Notes under the pieces: model-generated
Databases searched by the model: none
What the model saw: the letters and a program-made list of their open reading frames with translations, nothing else
What the model was told of the DNA's origin: nothing
Shown here: positions 22,975 through 30,017 of the stretch, piece after piece
How the letters are laid out: every line of letters starts with the position of its first letter
Position numbering within the stretch: position 1 is the first letter of the stretch
Assembly: GCF_026168105.1 (NCBI RefSeq)
Contig: NZ_LBMW01000056.1
Coordinates: 1-46,472, forward strand
Length of the DNA stretch: 46,472 nt
From: Streptomyces hygroscopicus
GTDB taxonomy: Bacteria > Actinomycetota > Actinomycetes > Streptomycetales > Streptomycetaceae
Direction of reading: 5' to 3'
Position numbers and translations under genes: made by a program

Positions 22975-23700
22975 ATGGGTGACCGTCACACCTGGACCGC
23001 CGCGCCCTCCGTGGCGGAGCGCGCCCGCTCGGTGCCGGCCGTCGCATGGTCCTGCGTGGTGATCGTGGAGGGCTGCCGGGAGGAGTACGTCGGCGCGCAC
23101 AGCGTCGCGGCGGACGGCCGGATGCTGCTGCACCCGCCGGCGGACAGCGCGCTGCACGCCGCGGCGATCTGCGCACCGCGCGGAGAGCCGGCCGGGGTGC
23201 TGGAGTTCGCGGATGTCGCGCCCGTCCCGGTGCGGTCCCGGATCCGCGCCCGGCTCTGGCTGGCCGGCTGGTTCACGCCTGAGGAGGGGCGCCTGGCATT
23301 CCGGCCGACGCGTATCGCGCTGCGCCGGGAGGACGGCGTGGTCGCCGTCGACGCCGACGAGTACGCGGCCGCCGAGCCCGACCCGCTCGTCGCGGCCGAG
23401 GCCCGGCTGCTCACCCACCTCGCCGACGCCCACCCCGACGCCGTCGAGCGGCTCACCCGGCTAATCGACCCGGACAGCCTCCAGGGGGCCGTACGCGTTC
23501 AGCCGCTGGCCGTCGACCGCCACGGGCTGACATTGCGCATCGAGCGGGCGCACAACCACGGTGACGTACGTCTGACATTCCATCAGCCAGCTGATACTGT
23601 TGCGCAGTTGACCGAGCGCATGCACGTCCTGCTGGCTCAGGCCGCCCGGGCCGCCTGTCCCCGCGCGCTACAGCGGCAGCGCACAGACGGCGACCGGTGA
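22975..23700 (+). CDS. DUF2470 domain protein, iron-regulated
   Basis: 241 aa. The N-terminal half resembles the split-barrel flavin/heme-binding fold of heme-utilisation proteins (ARLWLAGWFTPEEGRLAFRP) and the C-terminal DUF2470 domain contains HLADAHPDAVERL and DRHGLTLRI, followed by RLTFHQPADTVAQLTERMHVLL. DUF2470 proteins are linked to heme or siderophore iron use. ATG 22975 sits five bases after a perfect AAGGAGGT. The adjacent iron box says it is switched on when iron is short. The 3' end overlaps the convergent lactonase gene by 33 bp. Exact activity is unknown. Confidence 0.82.
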   Translation: MGDRHTWTAAPSVAERARSVPAVAWSCVVIVEGCREEYVGAHSVAADGRMLLHPPADSALHAAAICAPRGEPAGVLEFADVAPVPVRSRIRARLWLAGWFTPEEGRLAFRPTRIALRREDGVVAVDADEYAAAEPDPLVAAEARLLTHLADAHPDAVERLTRLIDPDSLQGAVRVQPLAVDRHGLTLRIERAHNHGDVRLTFHQPADTVAQLTERMHVLLAQAARAACPRALQRQRTDGDR

Positions 23701-24876
23701 CGCGAACGGCTCACCGGCGAGCCGGAGTTCACCCCTTGCGCCGTCGACATGGAAGACGCTGACCGTGCCCGACCGCTGGTTCGCCGTGAACAGCAGTCGG
23801 CCGTCCGGGGAGAGCGCGAGATGGCGCGGAAAGTCGCCGTCCACCGGCACGGTGCCGAGCAGCCGCAACCGGGCGCCGTCCTCCTCGATGGCGTACCGGG
23901 TCAGGCTGTTGTGGCCGCGGTTGGCGAGATACGCGTACGAACCGTGGGCCGTCACGACGAACTGTGCCGGGTAACTCGTGCCCTCGCCCGTGCCCGTGGA
24001 CTGCGGTTCGCCCGGGGTGAGCTGCCCGGTGGCCGGGTCGTAGGCGCAGACGACGGCAGTGTTGTCGACCTCGTTGGCCAGATAGGCGAAACGGCCGCCC
24101 GGGTGGAACGTGAGGTGCCGGGGACCCGCGCCCGGCCGGGTGTGTGCCTGGGAGACCTCGGTGAGTTTCCCCAACGCAGGATCGAGGCGGTAGGTGTAGA
24201 CGGTGTCGGTGCCCAGGTCGACGGCGAGGACGTGGCCGCCGTCGGGGCCGGTGATGCACTGGTGGGCGTGCGGCCCCTGCTGTCCCGGTCCGGGGGGCGG
24301 GGCGGTGTGCGTGACGAGGTCGGTGCGCTCGCCGAGTGCGCCCGAAGCCTCGATGGGATGCACGGCCACACTGCCCGAGAGGTAGTTGGCGCTCAGCAGC
24401 CAGCGCCCGCTGGGGTGCACCGACAGATGGCAGGGGCCCGCCCCGCCGGTGCCACGGGTGCCGAGGACCTCGTACCCGTGCAGGCGTACGGCCGTCACTC
24501 CGCCGTCCTGCTGTTCGTCGACGGCATAGAGCGTGTGCCCGTGGGGATGCACCGCGAGATATGACGGATCGGCCACCTCCGTCACCGTGCCGGTGGCACC
24601 GATCCGGCCGCTCCTCGGGTCGTACGCCGCCAGGCCGATGCCCCGGCCGCCACCCTCGACGGAGGTGTACGTGCCGAGGAACAGGGGGCGGGGACCTGAG
24701 GGCCGTCCCGGCCGCGAGGGCGTGTCGGCTTCGGTCCGGTGCGCAGCGGCGGGTGTCCGGGGTGCGGCCGGCGCCGGGATTGTCGTCATCGCGGTGGCGG
24801 CCGTGACGGCGCCGAGTAGCCGGCGTCTGCTCCAGCTGCTGAGCGCACCCCGCACCCGTTCGGCACCCGTGTCCAT
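23668..24876 (-). CDS. Tat-exported beta-propeller lactonase (6-phosphogluconolactonase-like)
   Basis: 402-aa protein of the YbhE/Pgl seven-bladed propeller family. Twin-arginine signal SWSRRRLLGAVTAATAMTTI at the N-terminus predicts secretion in folded form. Repeated blades are visible as YLAVHPHGHTLYAV, HLSVHPSGRWLLSANY, HLTFHPGGRFAYLANE and HLALSPDGRLLFTANQ. Cytoplasmic Pgl acts in the pentose phosphate pathway, so the exported homologue probably acts on another lactone. ATG 24876 has GAGGGG upstream; ATG 24918 has none. The 3' end overlaps DUF2470 by 33 bp. Confidence 0.87.
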   Translation of the reverse strand: MDTGAERVRGALSSWSRRRLLGAVTAATAMTTIPAPAAPRTPAAAHRTEADTPSRPGRPSGPRPLFLGTYTSVEGGGRGIGLAAYDPRSGRIGATGTVTEVADPSYLAVHPHGHTLYAVDEQQDGGVTAVRLHGYEVLGTRGTGGAGPCHLSVHPSGRWLLSANYLSGSVAVHPIEASGALGERTDLVTHTAPPPGPGQQGPHAHQCITGPDGGHVLAVDLGTDTVYTYRLDPALGKLTEVSQAHTRPGAGPRHLTFHPGGRFAYLANEVDNTAVVCAYDPATGQLTPGEPQSTGTGEGTSYPAQFVVTAHGSYAYLANRGHNSLTRYAIEEDGARLRLLGTVPVDGDFPRHLALSPDGRLLFTANQRSGTVSVFHVDGARGELRLAGEPFASPVAVCALPL

Positions 24877-24983
24877 GCCCACCCCTCGGAAGTCGGCCTC
24901 AGCTGTGACAGCCACCATGGCGGGTACGGACCGTCAAGTGCAAGATGAGCAATGCGTGTTGCATGCGATGCAACACCGCTCGG

Positions 24984-26027
24984 TCACCAGTCCCCGTCCT
25001 CGACCGGCTTGCCCGGCGCGTCGCCGAGCGGCTTCACCTGGTGCGGAGCGGGCGCCTGCCATGGGGCGTGATCGTCGCCGAGCCACTCGCCGACCGGCTC
25101 GACCCGGCCGAGCGAGTCCGTCGGGGCGAGATCCTCGCCGTCCTGGTCGTAGTAGTCGAACCACGGCAGTCCGGCGTTCGTGTACGCCGCTCGGTCCACC
25201 GGCGACGGCAGAGGCGCCTCGCCAGTGATACGGCGCCACTGCGGGGGCGTCACGAGATGGACGAACACCCGCCCCGCCGGTTCTTCGCCCCAGCTCCCGG
25301 CCGGCCACTCGTCCCGGTAGACCTCCTGGCGCAGGGAGCCGCCGACGCCCAGCCCCATGGCCGGAGCGCTTCGCGGCGCCGCGCCGGGAGCCGCGGCCAT
25401 GGGCGGTGCCGCGGGCATGGCTCCCGGCGCGGGCGGCGCGCCCGCGCCCGCCGACATTGTCTTCGCGGTCTGCCGGGCCCGCTCGCGCTTGCGCCGCTCC
25501 TTCTCGCGCCACGCGGCGAGCGGTGCCTCCTTGAGCGGAAACGTCTGCAGTTGTACGCCGCCCCACACCTCCTCTCCGGTGACCTGGCCCTCGACCGTGG
25601 CCCCGAGACCGAGCGGCACCGCCACGAACTGGCGGACCGTCCCGCTGCCCGAATTGATCCCATCGAGCCACGGCTGGCGCGGAAGCACCACGTAGTTCTG
25701 CGGACGGTGGGCGAGGCGGGAGCTCCAGGGCCTTCCGGAGACCGCGCACACCTTGCCCACGCCCACCTGAAGGGCGGCCGGTTGCGTCGCACCGAAGCTC
25801 AGCCACATGGCCTCGCGCAGATACACCGGCAGCATCACACCGCCGCGCGCCCGCCACTGCGCGGGCACCGTCTGCGGGTAGTCCTCCACCCGGCGGACCG
25901 GGAACTCCCCGAGCCCCGGGGGCAGCGGGTGGGTGCCGGTCTCCGGCAGCCGCAGCGTCCGCATGAATCGGACCCGCACGCCCCCCGGCAGCACCAGAGA
26001 ATTCCCGTCGATCCGCACCGTGCCCAT
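24984..26027 (-). CDS. Conserved protein of unknown function
   Basis: 347 aa, family not recognised. The N-terminal half (to about 165) is rich in beta-strand patterns and contains RFMRTLRLPETGTHPLPPGLGEFPVRRVEDY, MLPVYLREAMWLSF and NYVVLPRQPWLDGI. A charged helix AAWREKERRKRERARQTAK is followed by an Ala/Pro/Gly/Met-rich linker (about 195-230). The C-terminal part has QEVYRDEWPAGSW and PSPVDRAAYTNAGLPWFDYYDQD. No signal peptide or membrane segment. AAAGGGG precedes the ATG at 26027. It lies in the same direction as the upstream membrane protein, 34 bp after it, so the two may be co-transcribed. Confidence 0.75.
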   Translation of the reverse strand: MGTVRIDGNSLVLPGGVRVRFMRTLRLPETGTHPLPPGLGEFPVRRVEDYPQTVPAQWRARGGVMLPVYLREAMWLSFGATQPAALQVGVGKVCAVSGRPWSSRLAHRPQNYVVLPRQPWLDGINSGSGTVRQFVAVPLGLGATVEGQVTGEEVWGGVQLQTFPLKEAPLAAWREKERRKRERARQTAKTMSAGAGAPPAPGAMPAAPPMAAAPGAAPRSAPAMGLGVGGSLRQEVYRDEWPAGSWGEEPAGRVFVHLVTPPQWRRITGEAPLPSPVDRAAYTNAGLPWFDYYDQDGEDLAPTDSLGRVEPVGEWLGDDHAPWQAPAPHQVKPLGDAPGKPVEDGDW

Positions 26028-26061
26028 GCACCCGCCCCTTTCCCCGTCCGGTCGTTCGTCA

Positions 26062-27339
26062 TCACCTGGAACGCCGGGGCGGGGCCGGCCGGTTCCGGCC
26101 GGGGAGCAGCGCGCCCAGCCGGTCCGGCAGAGGGCGGCGGACCAGGTCCCACAGCCTCATCAGCCGTGGGTTGCGCTCCCGCTGCTCCCGGGTGCCGCGG
26201 TCCAGCTCCTCCAGCAGTCGGCGGGTCCGGTGCTCCGTGTCCAGCTCGTCCAGGATGCGGTTGACCTCGGTCAGGACGGCGCCGTGCAACTGCCACTGGC
26301 GGGTGTCCCGCTGGACCTCCTCCAGCAGCAGCTGAGCCAGCTTGTCGCGGGTCGCGGCCGCCGTGACCAGTTCCTCGGCGAGCCGGGTCTCCGCGTTCTC
26401 GGCGCTGCGGCTGACGTCGGTGGTGACGAGCACCGCGAAGCTGACCACGGCGTCACCGATCTCGGACAGCAGCCGCTCCAGCACCGCCCCGATCTCGGGT
26501 GCGAACAGCGCCTCCGGTTCGCGCTCCTTGGCGAGGTCGGCGAGGGTGCGGGCGATCACCCGCAGGACCACCGTGACGATCTCCAGCGTGTCCAGCCCGG
26601 TACGCAGCACGATCCGGTGGAGCAGGCCCTCGCGGACCCTGGGGTTGAGTTTCAGGCTGTCCTCGGCCTGCCGCAGCGCCGCGTCGACCACAACGATGTC
26701 GTGGTCGAGCCGGCGAGCCTCCAGCAGCCGTGCGGTCACCTGCGTCGCGGGCGCACGGCCCGCGGCCTGCTCCCCGACGCGGATCATCAGCTGCCGCGTC
26801 CGGCGCGCCAGATCCTCAATGGACTCTCCGGCCGTTTTCACCCAAACCGGGGGAGCGACGAACAGATTGGTGGCCGCGCCGACCACCGCGCCGATCAGGG
26901 TCTCCACGACCCGCGCCCAGGCCGTGCTGCCGACCTGGGTCACCCCGAGGACCAGCATCGCGCTGATCGCCACCTCGGGCACGTACTCGCTGACCCGCAC
27001 GAGGTGCCCCACGGCCAGTGAGGCCAGGATGATCAGGGCCAGGCTCCACCAGGTCAGGCCGACCAGGACGCTGAAGCCGATGGCGATCACGACACCTGCC
27101 ACCACGGAGTTCACCCGGCGCACACTGTTGGTGATCGTCGCGTACAGCGTCACCTGCACGACCAGCAAAGCTGTCAGGGGAGCGGTGAGCGGGGCGGGCT
27201 CGGGGCTGAGGTGCACCGCGACCACGTAGGCAATGGTCGCGGCGGCGGTCGAACGCACCGCCTGGACGACCTCGGGATTCTGGCGCAGCCTCTCGATTCG
27301 GGCGGTGGCCCTCGCCCAGGCATCACGTACATCTCGCAT
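26062..27339 (-). CDS. FUSC-like / aromatic acid exporter-type membrane protein
   Basis: 425 aa. Residues 27-150 contain five or so membrane segments (AAATIAYVVAVHLS, LLVVQVTLYATI, VVAGVVIAIGFSVLVGL, LALIILASLAVGHLV, VAISAMLVLGV), the half-FUSC unit of ArAE-type proteins. A long charged helical cytoplasmic part follows to the C-terminus (AEELVTAAATRDKLAQLLLEEVQRDTRQWQ). NSVRRVNSVVAGVVIAI is the family's conserved loop. Start ATG 27339 with GGAAGAG upstream; an earlier ATG at 27381 adds unconserved residues. Exports small acidic compounds in known relatives; substrate here is unknown. Confidence 0.82.
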   Translation of the reverse strand: MRDVRDAWARATARIERLRQNPEVVQAVRSTAAATIAYVVAVHLSPEPAPLTAPLTALLVVQVTLYATITNSVRRVNSVVAGVVIAIGFSVLVGLTWWSLALIILASLAVGHLVRVSEYVPEVAISAMLVLGVTQVGSTAWARVVETLIGAVVGAATNLFVAPPVWVKTAGESIEDLARRTRQLMIRVGEQAAGRAPATQVTARLLEARRLDHDIVVVDAALRQAEDSLKLNPRVREGLLHRIVLRTGLDTLEIVTVVLRVIARTLADLAKEREPEALFAPEIGAVLERLLSEIGDAVVSFAVLVTTDVSRSAENAETRLAEELVTAAATRDKLAQLLLEEVQRDTRQWQLHGAVLTEVNRILDELDTEHRTRRLLEELDRGTREQRERNPRLMRLWDLVRRPLPDRLGALLPGRNRPAPPRRSR

Positions 27340-27429
27340 CCCTAGGGCTCTTCCCGTTCCACACGGGTAACGAACGTGCACACGAGTGACGGGAACGTGT
27401 GCACGATGATGTAAGGCGGCTGACGGCCC

Positions 27430-27924
27430 TCACGCCTGGAGCCTGTCGAGGAATGCGGACAGATGGCCGACCGTCCGGGCGATCTGCTCCTCCGTGGTGA
27501 GGCTCTCCTGGAAGCGGCCCCCGGCCTCGGGCACCTTCTTTCCCCGTACGTACAGGGAGCACGCCAGATCGGTGCACATGTACACGCCGACCGAGTTGCC
27601 CTCGCGCCCGGCCGCGCCGGCCTTCCGGGCCGACATCAGGGAGACACCGTTGCCGGGGTGGGTGGTCAGGCACAGGGAGCACATGCTCCGGTGCAGGAAG
27701 CCGCGTTGGGAGGACGGAAAGCGCAGCGCGATGCCGACGAGGCGGTCGCCGCGTTCGGTGACGAGATAGCTGCGATCAGGTGCCCCCGGATCCCGCCAGC
27801 CCAGGAAGTCCAGGTCGTCCCAGGGGCGTTCGCCGAGGTCGCGAGGTATCGCCAGGCGCTTCGCCTCCCCCTTCGAGCAGTTGATGAACGAGTTGCGGAT
27901 GTCCTGCTCGGTGAGTGATCTCAT
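27430..27924 (-). CDS. FBP domain zinc protein (EF-G-binding, FusB-like C-domain)
   Basis: 164 aa. It carries the treble-clef zinc finger of FusB-type EF-G-binding proteins: Cys82 and Cys85 (CSLC) with Cys117 and Cys122 (CTDLAC), framed by GFLHRSM and NSVGVYMC. In Staphylococcus FusB proteins rescue EF-G from fusidic acid; actinobacterial FBP proteins keep the finger but their role is not established. AGGA precedes the ATG at 27924. A 19-bp inverted repeat lies about 30 bp upstream. Confidence 0.82.
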   Translation of the reverse strand: MRSLTEQDIRNSFINCSKGEAKRLAIPRDLGERPWDDLDFLGWRDPGAPDRSYLVTERGDRLVGIALRFPSSQRGFLHRSMCSLCLTTHPGNGVSLMSARKAGAAGREGNSVGVYMCTDLACSLYVRGKKVPEAGGRFQESLTTEEQIARTVGHLSAFLDRLQA

Positions 27925-27955
27925 GGGGAGTCCTGAGTCCGGGGATCGAATCGGA

Positions 27956-27974
27956 AACCTAGGGGCACTAGGTT
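27956..27974. promoter_or_regulatory. Inverted repeat upstream of the FBP gene
   Basis: AACCTAG (27956-27962), GGGCA, CTAGGTT (27968-27974): perfect 7-5-7 repeat. On the minus strand it reads through a -10-like TAGGTT, so a bound protein would cover the FBP promoter. Confidence 0.5.
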
Positions 27975-28057
27975 CCTGGCTAAGCTATCCAGAGCCACGG
28001 GGGAGGGGCCAATGGATTTCGGGTGGGACGGGGAAGCCCCCACTGCTGGACACCCGT

Positions 28058-28696
28058 TCAGCAGTGGGGCACCTCGGGCGGCCACACCCCGGGAGCGAGC
28101 ACGCCCAGCGCATAGGCGCGGGCGACCAGCTCGGTACGGTTGGCCGCGCCCCATCGCGCGGACAGACGCCTCAGGTGATAGGTGACGCCGTCGACCGTGA
28201 GACCGGTCTCCCGCGCGGCCCGGGCCGTGGTCGCGCCCCCGGCCAGCAGGGCCAGGATCCGGGCCTCGGCGGGGCTGACCGACGGGGCGGCGGCCGAGTC
28301 GTCCGGCACGGAACACTCGCCGAGCACCCGCACCAGGACCAGCAGTGCCGTCGTGGTCTCCACCGAATCGCTCACCGGATCCGCGGTGAGCTCGCCATGG
28401 CGTCGCACCCCGTCGGCGGCGTCCCAGCACACGGAGACCGGATAGCGGGAACGGTGCCGCAGCCGCAGCGCATGGGCGATCCGCTCGATCTGGGTCGGCT
28501 CCTGCGGCCGGAACCGGTCGAGCACGTTCTGGCCCAGCAGACCGCTCGGAGTCGTACCCCACTCGGCCGCCATCGCCGGATTGGCCAGCTCGATCGCCCC
28601 ATGCACATCGCACAGTGCGACCGGCATGGGGATCCGGTCGAAGAGCGTCATGGCCCGGTTGCGCCACACGACCCCGGACGCCCGTACCGACTCCAT
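28058..28696 (-). CDS. PAS-LuxR transcriptional regulator
   Basis: 212 aa. Residues 15-125 form a PAS-like sensor domain (MTLFDRIPMPVALCDVHGAIELANPAMAAEWG is the classic opening). The LuxR-type HTH follows at about 138-200: VSPAEARILALLAGGATTARAARETGLTVDGVTYHLRRLSARWGAANRTELVARAYALGVL. The layout is that of PimM-like PAS-LuxR proteins, which activate antibiotic clusters, but no such cluster is adjacent here. AGAGGGG precedes the ATG at 28696. Confidence 0.88.
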   Translation of the reverse strand: MESVRASGVVWRNRAMTLFDRIPMPVALCDVHGAIELANPAMAAEWGTTPSGLLGQNVLDRFRPQEPTQIERIAHALRLRHRSRYPVSVCWDAADGVRRHGELTADPVSDSVETTTALLVLVRVLGECSVPDDSAAAPSVSPAEARILALLAGGATTARAARETGLTVDGVTYHLRRLSARWGAANRTELVARAYALGVLAPGVWPPEVPHC

Positions 28697-28806
28697 CGCC
28701 CCTCTTTCCGCACCACCGCCGGGGCAGGCACGGGCCCGGCGGCTACGACTGCCGCGTCACGCGGTGCCATCAACAATAGACCGCCGGATCGGAGGAGTTC
28801 GTCGCG

Positions 28807-28854
28807 GTGAGCGGGTGAGCGGGTGAGCGGGTGAGCGGGTGAGCGGGTGAGCGG
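28807..28854. repeat. Six-copy octanucleotide tandem repeat GTGAGCGG
   Basis: Six perfect copies of GTGAGCGG in a row between the divergent PAS-LuxR and GNAT genes, about 64 bp upstream of the GNAT -10 element. No spacers, so not CRISPR. Copy number is likely to vary between strains. Confidence 0.95.
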
Positions 28855-28917
28855 GTACGGCCCCGGTGCGCCCGCGCCGCTCCAGTTGCCGGACCTGGGA
28901 CTGTCACACCCCCGCCC

Positions 28918-28923
28918 TAGGGT
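28918..28923 (+). promoter_or_regulatory. -10 element for a probably leaderless GNAT transcript
   Basis: TAGGGT, 7 nt, then ATG at 28931; no Shine-Dalgarno. Confidence 0.5.
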
Positions 28924-28930
28924 GGACGCC

Positions 28931-29446
28931 ATGGACATCACCGACGCGCGGCAGGTGCGGCTGGAGCCCTGGGCCGAGGGCGATCTCTGGCTGCTGCACC
29001 GGACGAACAGCCCCGAGATGACGGACCACTTGGGCGGACCGGAGACGCAGGAACAGCTCGTGGCGCGCCATCGGCGCTATCTCGCCGTGGAACAACCCGG
29101 GCAGATGTACCGGGTCACGCTGGCCGACACCGGCGAGACGGTCGGGTCCACCGGCTTCTGGGAGCGGACCTGGCAGAAGGCGAGGGTGTGGGAGGCCGGG
29201 TGGGGCGTGCTGCCCGAGTTCCAGGGACGGGGCCTTGCCGCGCAGGCGGCCCGCGCGGTCGTCGAAGCGGCGGCAGCGGCCCGGACGCACCGTTACCTGC
29301 ACGCGTTTCCGGGCGTGGACCACCGTGCCTCGAACGAGGTCTGCCGGAAGGCCGGTTTCGAGTTGCTCGGGCCGGTCGACTTCGAGTACCCGAAGGGCCA
29401 CTGGATCCGGTCCAACGACTGGCGGGTCGACCTCGGACGGGCCTGA
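28931..29446 (+). CDS. GNAT-family N-acetyltransferase
   Basis: 171-aa acetyl-CoA-dependent transferase of the RimJ/RimL-like (Acetyltransf_3) type. The N-terminus VRLEPWAEGDLWLL opens the fold; WEAGWGVLPEFQGRGLAAQAARAVVEAA holds the acetyl-CoA pyrophosphate loop (Q-GRG-A). HRASNEVCRKAGFELLGPVDFEYPKGHWIRSNDW is the usual C-terminal part. The -10 box seven bases upstream of the ATG suggests a leaderless mRNA. The acceptor is unknown. It ends 31 bp from the convergent small gene. Confidence 0.88.
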   Translation: MDITDARQVRLEPWAEGDLWLLHRTNSPEMTDHLGGPETQEQLVARHRRYLAVEQPGQMYRVTLADTGETVGSTGFWERTWQKARVWEAGWGVLPEFQGRGLAAQAARAVVEAAAAARTHRYLHAFPGVDHRASNEVCRKAGFELLGPVDFEYPKGHWIRSNDWRVDLGRA

Positions 29447-29477
29447 CCGGCGGCCCGCCCCGCCTCCGGCCTCCGGG

Positions 29478-29759
29478 TCAGGAGCCCCCCTCCACCGGTC
29501 CTCCCGCCTGCGCCTGCACCTCCGACTCGATCTCGCCCCGAGTCCTGCCGTGTGTCTTTGCGTAGTCGGTGAGCTCGGCCTGAAGGTCTCGGTCGAGGTC
29601 CCGCCAGGCGCGCCACGCGGTCTCGTACGTGTCCTGCTGCAGCTTGGTCCACGCCGTGGCGGTGGGCGGGCCGTACCTCTGGCGCAGCTCGGCGGCCTGC
29701 GTGTTCGCCGTGTTCGCCGCGCGCTGCATCTCCACGAGTTCTTCAAAGGTCTTCGCCAC
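29478..29759 (-). CDS. Small helical protein of unknown function
   Basis: 93 aa, strongly charged and almost wholly alpha-helical by composition (KTFEELVEMQRAANTANTQA, ETAWRAWRDLDRDLQAELTDYA), with no signal peptide. It starts at GTG 29759; TAGTAT lies eight bases upstream, so the leader is at most one or two nucleotides. The open frame extends far upstream only as a shadow of the P450-reductase gene. Family not recognised; small proteins like this are common next to P450 loci in Streptomyces only by chance as far as I can tell. Confidence 0.6.
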   Translation of the reverse strand: MAKTFEELVEMQRAANTANTQAAELRQRYGPPTATAWTKLQQDTYETAWRAWRDLDRDLQAELTDYAKTHGRTRGEIESEVQAQAGGPVEGGS

Positions 29760-29767
29760 GGCCCCGG

Positions 29768-29773
29768 ATACTA
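29768..29773 (-). promoter_or_regulatory. -10 element of the small helical protein gene
   Basis: Reads TAGTAT on the minus strand, 8 nt before the GTG at 29759. Confidence 0.45.
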
Positions 29774-29891
29774 GGCGGGTGCAGGTGGGCCCACTCCCAC
29801 GACCCGCTCGACAGCCGGGGAGATCGACCGGTCGGCCGTAGGTGGACGGCCCAGGGCGCGCCCGATCGTCGGCCCGGGGCGCACCCCGGCC

Positions 29892-29931
29892 GGCTTGGCA
29901 AGCCCCGGGACGGGGATTCGACTGCAGAATC
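29892..29931. promoter_or_regulatory. Inverted repeats upstream of the P450-reductase fusion
   Basis: Two perfect repeats: GGCTTG-G-CAAGCC at 29892-29904 and GATTC-N7-GAATC at 29915-29931. They lie 87-126 bp before the ATG and are candidate regulator sites; no regulator gene is adjacent. Confidence 0.4.
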
Positions 29932-30017
29932 ATGTAGTCCGGGGGCTCGGACCGCCCACGGACGGCGACCAAGCTGGAAGCAGTACTCCTCGTACCGCGA
30001 AAGGCAGTTGTCGCGTC

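Noticed and set aside
27956..27974. Second iron box
   Set aside because: Shares CCTA/TAGG ends with iron boxes but lacks the central AGGCT and the TTA flanks.
28807..28854. CRISPR array
   Set aside because: Units are 8 bp, directly adjacent, with no spacers and no cas genes.
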